The notes under the pieces are model-generated. The model did not search any database, had not been told where the DNA came from, and was given only the letters and a program-made list of their open reading frames with translations. A stretch of 64,000 nt of DNA, taken from positions 1,922,001-1,986,000 of the forward strand of contig NZ_CP162495.1 in NCBI RefSeq assembly GCF_040939125.1, read 5' to 3'. This DNA comes from Clostridium sp. BJN0013 (GTDB lineage: Bacteria; Bacillota; Clostridia; Clostridiales; Clostridiaceae). A program made the position numbers and the translations under genes. How positions within the stretch are numbered: position 1 is the stretch's first letter; each line of letters opens with the position of its first letter. Of this stretch, positions 8,246 to 17,350 are shown one piece after another.

Positions 8246-9636
8246 AATTTGTATAGAAATATTCTGAAAATAATAAAAAGCACCAATTCATAGTATAAAA
8301 TTGATTTGCAGCACAATTTTACTAGAAAAGGTGGCTTATTATGATCAATGATCAAGAATATATTACTACAGAATTAAAAAAAATACTAGAAAAAATGATA
8401 ATTTTATCATCATACCGTTTAAATAACTTAATAGCTATAGTTGTAGGAATAATAGTTTCACAGTCAGTTATATTATCCAAAATATCTCAAGAGCTGAAGG
8501 ATTCCTATTCTTCAGGTACAGAAGAAAGTAAAATTAAAAGATTGAGAAGATTTTTAACTAACAAGGCTATTAATTGTGAGAAAATATATGAATTCTTCGC
8601 ATATAGGTTACTACAAAAGTATAAAAGTCATTCAAAGAAAATATATATAATTTTTGATCACACAACTATTATAGATAAATTTGTTATATTACAGTTTTCT
8701 TTAAAAGTGGGAAGAAGGGCAGTTCCCCTGTGGTATAAGATGTTCTTATATAAAGATGAGGGAAGTAAAGATTTCAAGTATATTAAACAAGGACTTAATT
8801 TTATACATAAAATAGTAGTTCCCTATAATTTTGATGTTACAATTTTAGCAGACAGGGGATTTAAAAGTGTCGATTTGTTTAAGTTTATAGATAAGACTTT
8901 AAAATTCAAGTATTGTATCAGGTGTACAAAAAATTTAGAAATATCAATATGCGGTAAACCAAATATAAAAAAGCTGGGAAATATAATACCTTTAAAGGGA
9001 AAGACAAGACACTTTTACAATGTAAAATTAACATCTAAAAAATATATATGCAATCTGGCAGTCTGCAGGGCAGAAAGTTCTGATGATACCTGGTTCATAG
9101 CAAATAATTTAGAACAGACCTTTTCAATTAGAGAATATAAAAAAAGATTTGATATAGAAGAAATGTTTAAAGATTTTAAATCTGGTGGGTTCAATTTAGA
9201 AGGTACCTGGACACATAATATCCAGTATGCAAGAACCTTATATTTATGCATTTGTATAGCTTACTGCTGGATGATAACCCTTGGAACATCTTGTACAAAA
9301 GATAAGAAAAATAAACTTATTGGGGCTACAAAAACATTGAGAGACAAACAGGTAAGAATCTACAGCTTATTTAGGGCTGGAGTTAAATGGTTCAAAAGAT
9401 GTTATTATTCTTTAAGAAATACCTATTATTTAAAAATTGCTTTTACATTATATGAATATTAGTTCCTTTTATTTACATTGACATAAAACACTGTTATAAG
9501 TATAAATTTATACTTACATTTTAATCAATTTATTCAATAATGATCAATTAGGAATATGATTAAATCCTTGAGTATAAACATCAACATCAATCATTATACT
9601 TTAATGGAATTTTATATAAATTTACTGTCCGTAGGT
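8208..9636 (+). mobile_element. Complete IS4-family insertion sequence, about 1.43 kb
   Basis: The ends are matching 12-bp inverted repeats: ACCTACGGACAG at 8208-8219 and its complement CTGTCCGTAGGT at 9625-9636. Between them lies one transposase gene with about 120 bp of leader and 160 bp of tail. No direct target duplication is evident, since the flanks (CCTA left, CAGG right) do not match. This fits a deletion or recombination next to the element after insertion. Confidence 0.8.
8341..9462 (+). CDS. IS4-family DDE transposase
   Basis: The 373-residue protein has the IS4 catalytic set: D106 in IIFDHTTI, D171 in ILADRGFKS, and the Y(2)R(3)E(6)K signature Y266-R269-E273-K280 in EYKKRFDIEEMFKDFKS. 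The GGFNLEGT segment that follows is also typical. It is full length and uninterrupted, so it is probably active. It has an RBS (AAAAGGTGG) before the ATG. Its AT-rich codons match the host rather than the interrupted GC-richer permease. Confidence 0.92.
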   Translation: MINDQEYITTELKKILEKMIILSSYRLNNLIAIVVGIIVSQSVILSKISQELKDSYSSGTEESKIKRLRRFLTNKAINCEKIYEFFAYRLLQKYKSHSKKIYIIFDHTTIIDKFVILQFSLKVGRRAVPLWYKMFLYKDEGSKDFKYIKQGLNFIHKIVVPYNFDVTILADRGFKSVDLFKFIDKTLKFKYCIRCTKNLEISICGKPNIKKLGNIIPLKGKTRHFYNVKLTSKKYICNLAVCRAESSDDTWFIANNLEQTFSIREYKKRFDIEEMFKDFKSGGFNLEGTWTHNIQYARTLYLCICIAYCWMITLGTSCTKDKKNKLIGATKTLRDKQVRIYSLFRAGVKWFKRCYYSLRNTYYLKIAFTLYEY

Positions 9637-9749
9637 CAGGTGGTGATGATTGTTTTATATTAATTGATATCTGGAAAATAAAATGTGTATCCCCTCATCT
9701 TGTAAAAGTTGGGGGATTTGGTTAATTGTATCCTTAGGATAAAGGTATA

Positions 9750-9805
9750 TTGACAATATATATTCTTCTAGTGTATTATAACTATAGTACACTAGAAGAA
9801 TATAT
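9750..9805 (+). promoter_or_regulatory. Promoter overlapped by an 18-bp perfect inverted repeat
   Basis: TTGACA (9750-9755) and TATTAT (9774-9779) with an 18-bp gap form a likely promoter for the ABC operon that starts at 9840. Arms ATATATTCTTCTAGTGTA (9758-9775) and its exact complement (9788-9805) flank a 12-bp centre. The left arm covers the spacer and the start of the -10, so a dimeric repressor bound here would block RNA polymerase. The arm sequence differs from the TTGACT-type operators of both TetR genes, so a different regulator may be involved. Confidence 0.6.
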
Positions 9806-9839
9806 GAACAATATTATCTTGAAAATGGAGGGAAATTAT

Positions 9840-10520
9840 ATGATAGAAATAAAAAATGTCTCAAAGATTTATAATATGGGTAAAGAAAAGGTAATTGCAC
9901 TGGATAATGTAAATTTAACTATTAAAGAAGGTGAATTTACAGCTATAGTAGGACCTTCAGGTTCAGGTAAATCTACTTTGATGCACCTCGTGGGAGGGCT
10001 TGATACACCTACCTCAGGAAGTATTTTTATAGATGGAAAGGATATAAGCAAGCTTAAGGATAAAGATATGTCAAAGTACAGAAATAAATCTGTGGGCTTT
10101 GTATTTCAATCCTTTAATCTTGAAAATACACAAACTGCCCTTGAAAATGTGATGATGCCCTTGATATTTTCTGGCATTGATAAAAGAAAGAGGAAAGTAA
10201 AGGCAGAAAAGGCTCTTGAAATGGTGGGACTTAAAGATAAAATAAAAAATAAGCCCACAGAGCTTTCTGGAGGACAGCGTCAGAGGGTGAGTATAGCAAG
10301 AGCCCTTGTAAATGAACCTAGAATAATTTTTGCAGATGAGCCAACGGGAAATTTGGATTCAAAAAATGGACAACTTATAATGAATCTTTTAAGTGATTTG
10401 AATGAGAGAGGGTATACAGTTATCATGGTTACCCATAATATGGAAGAGGCAAAAAGGGCAAGGAGAATTATAAGTATAAAAGATGGTAAAGTGCAGGAGG
10501 TAAAACAGGATGAAATTTAA
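9840..10520 (+). CDS. MacB-type ABC transporter ATP-binding protein
   Basis: The start is ATG 9840 with the RBS TGGAGGG. The frame is open upstream to 9750, but that part covers the promoter. The 226-residue product has Walker [11 protein letters not shown]-loop FQSFNLENTQT, signature [15 protein letters not shown], Walker B IIFADEPTGNLD and the H-loop VTHN. It overlaps the next permease gene by 11 bp, and two permeases follow. This gives a complete MacB-like exporter with a heterodimeric permease. Substrate unknown; peptides or drugs are usual. Confidence 0.95.
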   Translation: MIEIKNVSKIYNMGKEKVIALDNVNLTIKEGEFTAIVGPSGSGKSTLMHLVGGLDTPTSGSIFIDGKDISKLKDKDMSKYRNKSVGFVFQSFNLENTQTALENVMMPLIFSGIDKRKRKVKAEKALEMVGLKDKIKNKPTELSGGQRQRVSIARALVNEPRIIFADEPTGNLDSKNGQLIMNLLSDLNERGYTVIMVTHNMEEAKRARRIISIKDGKVQEVKQDEI

Positions 10521-11829
10521 AGACATATTAAAAGTGGCTTTAAATGGCCTTGGGAGCAGAAAAGGAAGAACCTTTCTCACTTCTCTGGCAGTTGCCATTG
10601 GAACTATGCTGATAGTGACTCTTGTGAGTATTGGAACCTCAGGTGAGAATTTAATTTTAAAAGAGGTGGATGTTTCACAGTTAAAGCAAATTCAGGTAAT
10701 GAACTTTAAATATTATGATATGTATGAAACAGACTCTGGTGATATTGACATGAATGATATGTTCAAAAAGATTGGTGGAGATACCGTTGAGAAGTTTAAA
10801 GGTATAAAGAATGTAGAAAATGTACAGGCATTTGTAAATACATCTGCAGGAAGTATAAAGGTAGAAGATAAGGAAGATAATCAAGGAACTAAAATAACGG
10901 CACTTTACAATAATGATAATTACTTTACAGATGAAAAAATTACATCTGTTAGAGATAAAAATAAAGACAGCAGCTTAAAACCTATAATTGCAGGGAGAAA
11001 TTTAGTGAAATCAGATAAGGAAGCATTACTTGTAAGCAAAAAATATCTGGACTCCATGGGCATAAAAAATTACAATGAAGTTCTGGGAAAGGATGTACTT
11101 ATTACGCAGTCTAAAACCAATAATTCCAATATTACTCTGCAGCCTTTTCAGATTAAAGCAAAAATAGTTGGGATAATAGGAGATAAGTTCCATGAGGATG
11201 AAAGAATAATATCATCACTGGACATTGCTTCAGAAATTAGCAGTTATACTTCTCTTCAGAAGGATTACATAGAAAATTTGGGATATGACAGTGTAATTAT
11301 ATATACAAAGGATTCAAAAAATGTTTCTGATATAACAAATTCAATAAAAAAAATGGGGTATTTATATGTCAGCTATCAGGATATGATAGAAAAAATACAA
11401 AATTCATTTAAGGTAATAAAAGTAATACTTGCCCTTCTTGGATTAATAGTGTTGTTTGTTGCCAGCGTGGGTATTGTAAATACCATGACTATGGTTATAT
11501 ATGAAAGAACTAGATTTATAGGCATAATGAAGACATTAGGTGCGAATAGAAATAATATCCACAACATATTTATCACCCAGTCAGGAGTAATAGGATTTAT
11601 AGGGGGTATAATGGGAATTGTATTTAGCAGTATAAATTTAAGCATAATCCAGTTTGCATTGAACATGTATATGAAAAGCAGGGATATAACACAATCTGTC
11701 AATTTGAATATGCCTCTTTGGCTTCCACTGGCTACTTTGGCCTTTTCAATTGCCATTTCCATAATATCAGGGATTTATCCGTCCAGAAAAGCTTCAAAGA
11801 TGAATCCTGTAGATGCTTTAAATTCATAA
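10510..11829 (+). CDS. MacB/FtsX-type ABC transporter permease 1
   Basis: The 439-residue permease has an N-terminal helix (FLTSLAVAIGTMLIVTLVSI) preceded by the SRKGR motif, a large extracytoplasmic MacB-PCD-like domain (about 50-290) and three C-terminal helices with the FtsX motif AKTLGAN-like segment IMKTLGANRNNIHNIF. The protein ends YPSRKASKMNPVDAL, the typical FtsX C-terminus. It is translationally coupled to the ATPase (ATG inside the end of that gene). Confidence 0.93.
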   Translation: MKFKDILKVALNGLGSRKGRTFLTSLAVAIGTMLIVTLVSIGTSGENLILKEVDVSQLKQIQVMNFKYYDMYETDSGDIDMNDMFKKIGGDTVEKFKGIKNVENVQAFVNTSAGSIKVEDKEDNQGTKITALYNNDNYFTDEKITSVRDKNKDSSLKPIIAGRNLVKSDKEALLVSKKYLDSMGIKNYNEVLGKDVLITQSKTNNSNITLQPFQIKAKIVGIIGDKFHEDERIISSLDIASEISSYTSLQKDYIENLGYDSVIIYTKDSKNVSDITNSIKKMGYLYVSYQDMIEKIQNSFKVIKVILALLGLIVLFVASVGIVNTMTMVIYERTRFIGIMKTLGANRNNIHNIFITQSGVIGFIGGIMGIVFSSINLSIIQFALNMYMKSRDITQSVNLNMPLWLPLATLAFSIAISIISGIYPSRKASKMNPVDALNS

Positions 11830-11842
11830 GGAGGAGATTTAC

Positions 11843-13165
11843 ATGAGATTTTCAGATTGTTTAAAAATGGCATTTTCAGATCTTGGCAGGAGAAAAATTC
11901 GTACTGTACTTACATCCTTTGGCATAGCTATAGGGGCAATGTTGGTGGTTTTAATGGCAGGTTTTGGCCAGGGAATTCAAAAAATAGCCATGGATCAAAT
12001 AAAACAGATGGATACTATGAGAATAATTCAAGTAAAACCTGAACAAAACAGCAGTAAAAATTCACAGCAAAATAAAAGTGAATTTAAAAAGATAGACAAT
12101 GCTGTGCTTGATAAATTTAAGAGTATGAAGAATGTAGAGGAGGTCAGTGCATCTATTGACACCCAGATACAGGAGACTTTTATAAATGGAAAAGAAATTT
12201 CCGAGGTAAATGTTAAAGGAAGCAATATGGAACTTCCCATATTTTTAAACTCACAGCAAAATGAAATAAAGTCAGATAAAAAGAAGACCCAAAAATATGG
12301 ATATAATCCCATTATTTCAGGGAAGATTATAAAACAGGGAGATGAGGATTATGTACTCTTAGGTCAGGGACTTGCAGATAAAGCTGGTATAAAGGACTAT
12401 AAAAGTATTATTGGAAAGAATATAGAAATGAGAGTTTATCTGCCTTCTATTCCAGGACTTCCTGAAAAAGAACCTCTTGTGATAAATGCAAAAGTTTCAG
12501 GTGTTGTAAATAAAAATTATGACAATGGAAAAAATGTAATAACAGCTTCCAGTAAAACAGCAGCAAAAATTCAACAATATTATACAGAAGAAGAAAATTA
12601 CCTGGAGGAAAAGGGATATAACAACATAAGTGTGGAGGTAAATACCGCAGAGGGTGTAGAGAGTGTGGACAGCAGTATTAAGAAAATGGGATATGTTACA
12701 AGTTCACAAGTTGAAAGCACTAAAACCTTAAAAACCATGATGACCATAATAAAGGCACTTTTAACTGCCGCAGGTATAATAGTGCTTCTGGTGGCATCCA
12801 TAGGAGTAATAAATACCATGACCATGGCAGTATATGAAAAGACCAAATCCATAGGTATAATGAAGGCAGAGGGTGCATCCAGAAAGAATATAAGCAGAAT
12901 GTTTACAGTTCAAGCTGGAAGCCTGGGATTTATAGGGGGTCTTTTTGGAGATGTAACAGCTGTTGTATTAGGTATTGTTATAAATAAAGTTGTGGTAATG
13001 TATAATATAGGAGGTATACAGCCCGGCATGAAAATAATAGATGTAAATATTTCAGTTTTTGTATTTACCTTGTTATTTACTATACTGGTATCTGTAGCTG
13101 CAGGTATGGTTCCAGCTAGGAGAGCTTCTAAACTGAATCCTGTGGATTCACTGAGAAATGAATAA
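11843..13165 (+). CDS. MacB/FtsX-type ABC transporter permease 2
   Basis: The 440-residue paralogue of permease 1 has the same layout: helix TVLTSFGIAIGAMLVVLMAGF, extracytoplasmic domain with a Gln/Lys/Ser-rich insert (about 55-80), three C-terminal helices, IMKAEGASRKNISRMF, and the end VPARRASKLNPVDSL. It follows permease 1 by 13 bp with its own AGGAGG site, so the exporter probably uses a permease heterodimer. No defect seen. Confidence 0.93.
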   Translation: MRFSDCLKMAFSDLGRRKIRTVLTSFGIAIGAMLVVLMAGFGQGIQKIAMDQIKQMDTMRIIQVKPEQNSSKNSQQNKSEFKKIDNAVLDKFKSMKNVEEVSASIDTQIQETFINGKEISEVNVKGSNMELPIFLNSQQNEIKSDKKKTQKYGYNPIISGKIIKQGDEDYVLLGQGLADKAGIKDYKSIIGKNIEMRVYLPSIPGLPEKEPLVINAKVSGVVNKNYDNGKNVITASSKTAAKIQQYYTEEENYLEEKGYNNISVEVNTAEGVESVDSSIKKMGYVTSSQVESTKTLKTMMTIIKALLTAAGIIVLLVASIGVINTMTMAVYEKTKSIGIMKAEGASRKNISRMFTVQAGSLGFIGGLFGDVTAVVLGIVINKVVVMYNIGGIQPGMKIIDVNISVFVFTLLFTILVSVAAGMVPARRASKLNPVDSLRNE

Positions 13166-13177
13166 TAGGAGGGAGCT

Positions 13178-13516
13178 ATGAACATTCAAATATTTGGTAC
13201 TAAAAAATGCTTTGATACCAAGAAGGCAGAAAGGTATTTTAAAGAGAGAAAAATAAAGTATCAATTTATAGATTTAAACCAAAAAGGACTCAGCAAGGGG
13301 GAACTTGAAAATGTTAAAGCTTCTGTAGGTTTAAATAACTTAATCAATGTGAAGGCGAAGGAATACAAGACACTAAATATGGACAAGATAAGAAGCAGTA
13401 GTGTAAGAGAAGAAATGCTTTTAAACAATCCTAAATTATATGAGACTCCTATAGTTCGCAACGGCAAACAGGCTACTATTGGATATGAGCCTGAAGTATG
13501 GAAAAACTGGGAGTAA
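13178..13516 (+). CDS. ArsC/Spx-family thioredoxin-fold protein
   Basis: The 112-residue protein starts MNIQIFGTKKCFDTKKAER, with a single Cys at position 11 in the place of the ArsC/Spx CxxC or CxxS motif (C-F-D-T here). The central helical region and the ETPIVRNGKQATIGYEPEVW end are typical of the YffB/ArsC-like group. A single-Cys member could be a glutathione- or thioredoxin-dependent reductase or an Spx-like regulator; the sequence does not decide. It is 12 bp behind permease 2 with an AGGAGG site, so it is the last gene of the exporter operon. Confidence 0.8.
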   Translation: MNIQIFGTKKCFDTKKAERYFKERKIKYQFIDLNQKGLSKGELENVKASVGLNNLINVKAKEYKTLNMDKIRSSSVREEMLLNNPKLYETPIVRNGKQATIGYEPEVWKNWE

Positions 13517-13522
13517 CAGATG

Positions 13523-13575
13523 TTGACCACAGTAGTCAATGGTGATATAATTTCATTATTGACTACTGTGGTCAA
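13523..13575 (+). promoter_or_regulatory. Promoter inside a paired TTGAC-type operator (TetR gene 2)
   Basis: -35 TTGACC (13523-13528), 17-bp spacer, -10 TATAAT (13546-13551). The element TTGACCACAGTAGTCAAT (13523-13540) and its exact complement ATTGACTACTGTGGTCAA (13558-13575) flank the -10. Each 18-mer is itself an imperfect dyad (TTGAC...GTCAA), so two dimers could bind in mirror orientation. Autoregulation by the TetR protein encoded next is the simplest reading (inferred). Confidence 0.7.
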
Positions 13576-13608
13576 TTTATTTTAATTCATTTAGAAGAAG
13601 GTGATATT

Positions 13609-14232
13609 ATTTTCTCAAAATTTTTGAGTTTAAGTGAGGAAAAACAGCAGCGCATTTTAAATGCGGCATTAAAGGAATTTGCACAAAAGGGCTATAAAAA
13701 TGCATCTACAAACCAGATTGTAAAGGAAGCTGATATATCAAAAGGTTTGTTATTTCACTATTTTAAAAATAAGAAACAACTATTTTTATTTCTGTATGAT
13801 TACTGCATAGAGCTTAGTATGAAAGAATTTTATAAACAATTTAATTTAGATGAAAAAGATTTTTTTATCAGGCTGCGGCAAGTACAGTTGATTAAGCTGG
13901 AATTGTTAAATAAATATCCACAAATACTTAAATTTATAGAAATTGTAAATGTAGAAAAATCAAATGATGTAAAAAATGATTTAGAGACTATAAACAGAGA
14001 AACTATAGACAGTGCCTCTTATAAGGTATTTGAAAATATTGATGTTTCTAAATTTAGAGAAAATGTAGATGTGAAGAAAGCAGTAAATGTAGTTATGTGG
14101 ACTTTTAAGGGATTTAATGAGAAGTTGATGGAAGATGCAAAATTATCTCCTTCAAGGCAAATTGATTATGAAAAAGCTGTTGCAGAAGTAAATGTATATA
14201 CAAAAATGCTTGAAGATTGTTTTTATAAATAA
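13609..14232 (+). CDS. TetR/AcrR-family regulator 2, probable ATT start
   Basis: The TetR helix-turn-helix is clear: RILNAALKEFAQKGYKNAST, then QIVKEADISKGLLFHYFKN. The nearest standard start in frame is TTG 13624, but its RBS (AGAAGAAGG) is then over 20 bp away. Relatives commonly begin MFSKFLNLPEEKQ-like, and here the frame reads IFSKFLSLSEEKQ from ATT 13609 (or 13606), at normal RBS spacing. I therefore infer a rare ATT start. The ligand domain is helical. The gene precedes the PEP-swivel kinase-like gene and follows a double operator. Confidence 0.85.
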   Translation: MFSKFLSLSEEKQQRILNAALKEFAQKGYKNASTNQIVKEADISKGLLFHYFKNKKQLFLFLYDYCIELSMKEFYKQFNLDEKDFFIRLRQVQLIKLELLNKYPQILKFIEIVNVEKSNDVKNDLETINRETIDSASYKVFENIDVSKFRENVDVKKAVNVVMWTFKGFNEKLMEDAKLSPSRQIDYEKAVAEVNVYTKMLEDCFYK

Positions 14233-14275
14233 TATTTTTAAAATAGTGAATTCATAAAGGAAGAAGGTGTTTCAT

Positions 14276-16672
14276 GTGCTGGATATGGCTAAAAGTTTTA
14301 AAGAGCTTACTCCAGAACTTGAAAAATTTGCAGGAGGTAAGGGATATATGCTTTCTAAGATGTTTCAGGATGGCTATCCTGTACCAGAGGGATTTGTAAT
14401 TTTACCTGCAGCTTTTCAAGAAGGAGAGCTTAAAAGTGAAGTCTGGAATAAAATACAGTACTATTTAGATGCAATTAAAGATAAGAAAGAAAAGGCTTCT
14501 TTTGCAGTCAGATCCTCTGCTTTAAGTGAAGATTCCGCAAAGGCTTCTTTTGCAGGAGAGTTTGAAACAGTTTTAAATGTCAAAACATATGAGGAGATTA
14601 AAAATGCTATAGATATAGTTTTTAAATCCACACAAACAGAAAGGGTAAGGGTCTACAGTTCTGCTCAGGGTATAGACAGATCTCATCAGATTGCCGTGGT
14701 GGTGCAGCTTATGGTACAGTCTGAGATTTCCGGAGTACTGTTTACTGCTGATCCAATTACGGGAAGTCATGCAAATATGGTGGGGAATTTTGTATATGGA
14801 TTAGGAGAAAAACTTGTATCAGGAGAGTCAAATGCACATACCTTTACACTTAAGAGGCCTAAAGGAAAGTATGAGGGATCTGCAGACTTAAAAAAATATG
14901 CCTCAAAATTATATAAGTATTCATCCAGCCTTCATATAAAATACAATGCTCCCCAGGATATTGAGTGGGCTGTAGAGGATGGAAAATTATATATACTTCA
15001 GGCCAGGCCTATTACAACTTTGAGGACTGGTAATCCAGATACCTATGAATGGAATGATTCTCTTGATGGAGATTATATTTGGACCAATAACAATGTGGGA
15101 GAGGCAATGTCTGATGTTTTTACCCCGCTGAGCTGGTCTATTATAAGAGATTTAGATGAAGAACAAACTCCAATCCCCGGATATTATCTGTTTTCTGGTA
15201 ATGTATATGGAAGAGCATACACAAATATAAGTTATGCATTGTCTATATATCCTGCCTTTGGTAAGAGTATAAAATCTCTTATGGGAATAATGAGTGAAGT
15301 ATTTGGACAAATGCCAGAAGGGATAGAGGTACCTGTTTATCCATTTTCCAAGTTAAGTTTAATGAAACAAATGATTCCCACAGTGGGGCATCGTTTAAAG
15401 AAAATTATTGAAAGTTCCAGTAAAATACCAGACCATTTAAAAGATTCACCTAAATGGTGTATAAATATGAGAAAAAGGATTGGAGAAATAAAAAGCAGAG
15501 AAGAGCTTTATAACTTATGGAAAAAAGAACTTTTACCTTATAATTTTAAAGCTTTATGGATTGCGCTTGCAGGTGGGCGTAAAATGGTAATTGCCAATAA
15601 ACTGAAAAATGAACTTGTAAATCTGGTGGGAATTGAGGATACTAATATACTAATGTCAAATTTTAGGGGAAATTCATCTCTTGAAAGTCTTGGTCCCATT
15701 GTGGGAATGTCAAAGATCATAAGGGGAGAAATGAGCAGGGATGAATACAAAGTGCAGTACGGTCATAGAGGACCTCATGAATTTGAACTATCCATACCAG
15801 ATTCTCTAGAGGATGAAACCTGGTTTAATAACCAAATAGAGGAATTACGAAAATCAAATACAAATGTAGAAAGTCTGCTGGATAAGCAGAAGACAGAATA
15901 TGAAAATGCTTTAAAGGAATTGAAAAAGCGCTTTCCTCGGAAAGTACGAAGCATTGAGAAAAAAATGATAAAGGCAAATAAAGCAGCACGTCTCAGGGAA
16001 TCAGTGCGTTCAGAGTGGACCAGGGCATTTAGAGTGAATCGTGCTTTTGCCCTTAAAGCAGGGGAACTTACAGGCATAGAAGATAATGTATTTTTTTTAT
16101 ACATTGATGAAGTTTTAAATCTGCTTTTAGGAGATGATTCTGCAGTAGGACATATTGCTGCAAGAAAAGATAATTATAATAAGTATAAAAAATTGCCTCC
16201 TCTGCCATCCATTATCCGTGGGACTTTCAATGCTTTTGATTGGTCACAAAACCCAAATAGAAGAAGTGACTATTATGACTCTAATGCAGCTGCAGCTGGT
16301 CAATCTGATTCTGGGACACTAAAGGGATTTGCAGGAGCAGCAGGGAAAGTAGAAGGAATTGTGAGAGTTATTATAAATCCTGAAGAGGGAGAAAATCTTA
16401 AAACAGGTGAGGTTTTAGTAGCAGCTACTACTAATGTAGGTTGGACGCCTCTTTTTCCCCGGGCCGCAGCTATAATTACAGATATTGGTGCACCATTATC
16501 TCATGCTGCCATAGTTGCCAGAGAACTTGGCATTCCAGCGGTAGTTGGATGTGGTAATGCCACTAGAAGACTTAATACGGGAGATAGAGTCATAGTTGAT
16601 GGTGGACATGGAATTGTGCAGATTGTCAGTGGAAATGATTGTGTGTCAGAAGATTCATATGGTAAAATGTAA
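14276..16672 (+). CDS. Rifampin phosphotransferase-like PEP-synthase-type enzyme
   Basis: The protein has an N-terminal ATP-grasp (PPDK_N) domain with GGKGYMLSKM, VRSSALSEDSAKASFAGEFE and the DIEWAVEDGKLYILQARP end near residue 250. A helical middle region follows, and a C-terminal phosphohistidine swivel domain has the catalytic His in GAPLSHAAIVARELGIPAVVG. The swivel is at the very C-terminus and no PEP-binding barrel follows. That is the layout of rifampin phosphotransferase and related antibiotic kinases, not of PEP synthase. At about 798 residues it is slightly short for that group. Start is GTG 14276 or 14267. Lying 45 bp behind the TetR gene, it may be induced by its substrate (inferred). 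Confidence 0.8.
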   Translation: MLDMAKSFKELTPELEKFAGGKGYMLSKMFQDGYPVPEGFVILPAAFQEGELKSEVWNKIQYYLDAIKDKKEKASFAVRSSALSEDSAKASFAGEFETVLNVKTYEEIKNAIDIVFKSTQTERVRVYSSAQGIDRSHQIAVVVQLMVQSEISGVLFTADPITGSHANMVGNFVYGLGEKLVSGESNAHTFTLKRPKGKYEGSADLKKYASKLYKYSSSLHIKYNAPQDIEWAVEDGKLYILQARPITTLRTGNPDTYEWNDSLDGDYIWTNNNVGEAMSDVFTPLSWSIIRDLDEEQTPIPGYYLFSGNVYGRAYTNISYALSIYPAFGKSIKSLMGIMSEVFGQMPEGIEVPVYPFSKLSLMKQMIPTVGHRLKKIIESSSKIPDHLKDSPKWCINMRKRIGEIKSREELYNLWKKELLPYNFKALWIALAGGRKMVIANKLKNELVNLVGIEDTNILMSNFRGNSSLESLGPIVGMSKIIRGEMSRDEYKVQYGHRGPHEFELSIPDSLEDETWFNNQIEELRKSNTNVESLLDKQKTEYENALKELKKRFPRKVRSIEKKMIKANKAARLRESVRSEWTRAFRVNRAFALKAGELTGIEDNVFFLYIDEVLNLLLGDDSAVGHIAARKDNYNKYKKLPPLPSIIRGTFNAFDWSQNPNRRSDYYDSNAAAAGQSDSGTLKGFAGAAGKVEGIVRVIINPEEGENLKTGEVLVAATTNVGWTPLFPRAAAIITDIGAPLSHAAIVARELGIPAVVGCGNATRRLNTGDRVIVDGGHGIVQIVSGNDCVSEDSYGKM

Positions 16673-16721
16673 TTACAATTTTAAGTCATTAAATGAATTG
16701 TTGGTATTAGGAGTTGAATTT

Positions 16722-17282
16722 ATGAATTTACCAGAGAAAAAATTCATTACTATTGATGAATTTTATAAAATGAAGGAAGAAACTGATGATATATTAGAAT
16801 ATATCGATGGAGTTGTATATATGTCTCCTTCACCATCTATAAAACATCAAAGAGTATCAGGTAGATTATATGTTAAATTATTTGATTTTTTAGAGGGAAG
16901 GGAATGTGAAGTATTTTCAGCACCTTACAATGTACAGCTGCATAGTGAAGAGTTTGAAGGAGATAGAGTAGTAATACCAGATATTTCGGTTATTTGTGAT
17001 AAAACCGGTATAGAAGACAATAAATATGTTGGTATACCTACTCTTATAATGGAAATAGTATCACCTTCTAATCAATCAAATGACTTGGTGGTAAAACTAA
17101 ACTTATATATGAAATATGGTGTTAAAGAATATTGGATTGTAAATCCTATAATTAATACGGTGCAAATATATAGCCTTAATGATGATGGATTATATGATCA
17201 ACTTGATGTTGTTAAAAATAGTGGTAGTATAGCATCCAGTATTTTTACTGGATTTACTGTAGATGTAGAAGAGTTGTTTTAA
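16722..17282 (+). CDS. Uma2 family (DUF820) PD-(D/E)XK-fold protein
   Basis: Start ATG 16722 follows TTAGGAG; the frame extends upstream inside the previous gene and that part is not coding. The 186-residue protein has the Uma2 pattern: IDEFYKMKEETDDILEYIDG, the Asp in VVIPDISVICDK, and the acidic-hydrophobic LIMEIVSPSNQSNDLVVKL with YGVKEYWIVNP. Uma2 proteins have a restriction-endonuclease-like core of unknown role and are often multicopy. It is a stand-alone gene followed by a terminator. Confidence 0.88.
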   Translation: MNLPEKKFITIDEFYKMKEETDDILEYIDGVVYMSPSPSIKHQRVSGRLYVKLFDFLEGRECEVFSAPYNVQLHSEEFEGDRVVIPDISVICDKTGIEDNKYVGIPTLIMEIVSPSNQSNDLVVKLNLYMKYGVKEYWIVNPIINTVQIYSLNDDGLYDQLDVVKNSGSIASSIFTGFTVDVEELF

Positions 17283-17301
17283 TATAAAAAGATTGTAATA
17301 G

Positions 17302-17350
17302 ACGCAGTTGGAATTGATTTACACAGATCTAACTGCGTTTATTTTTATTT
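17302..17350 (+). terminator. Rho-independent terminator after the Uma2 gene
   Basis: Stem ACGCAGTT (17302-17309) with AACTGCGT (17331-17338), then a T-rich tract. It separates the upstream block from the eut regulators. Confidence 0.7.
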
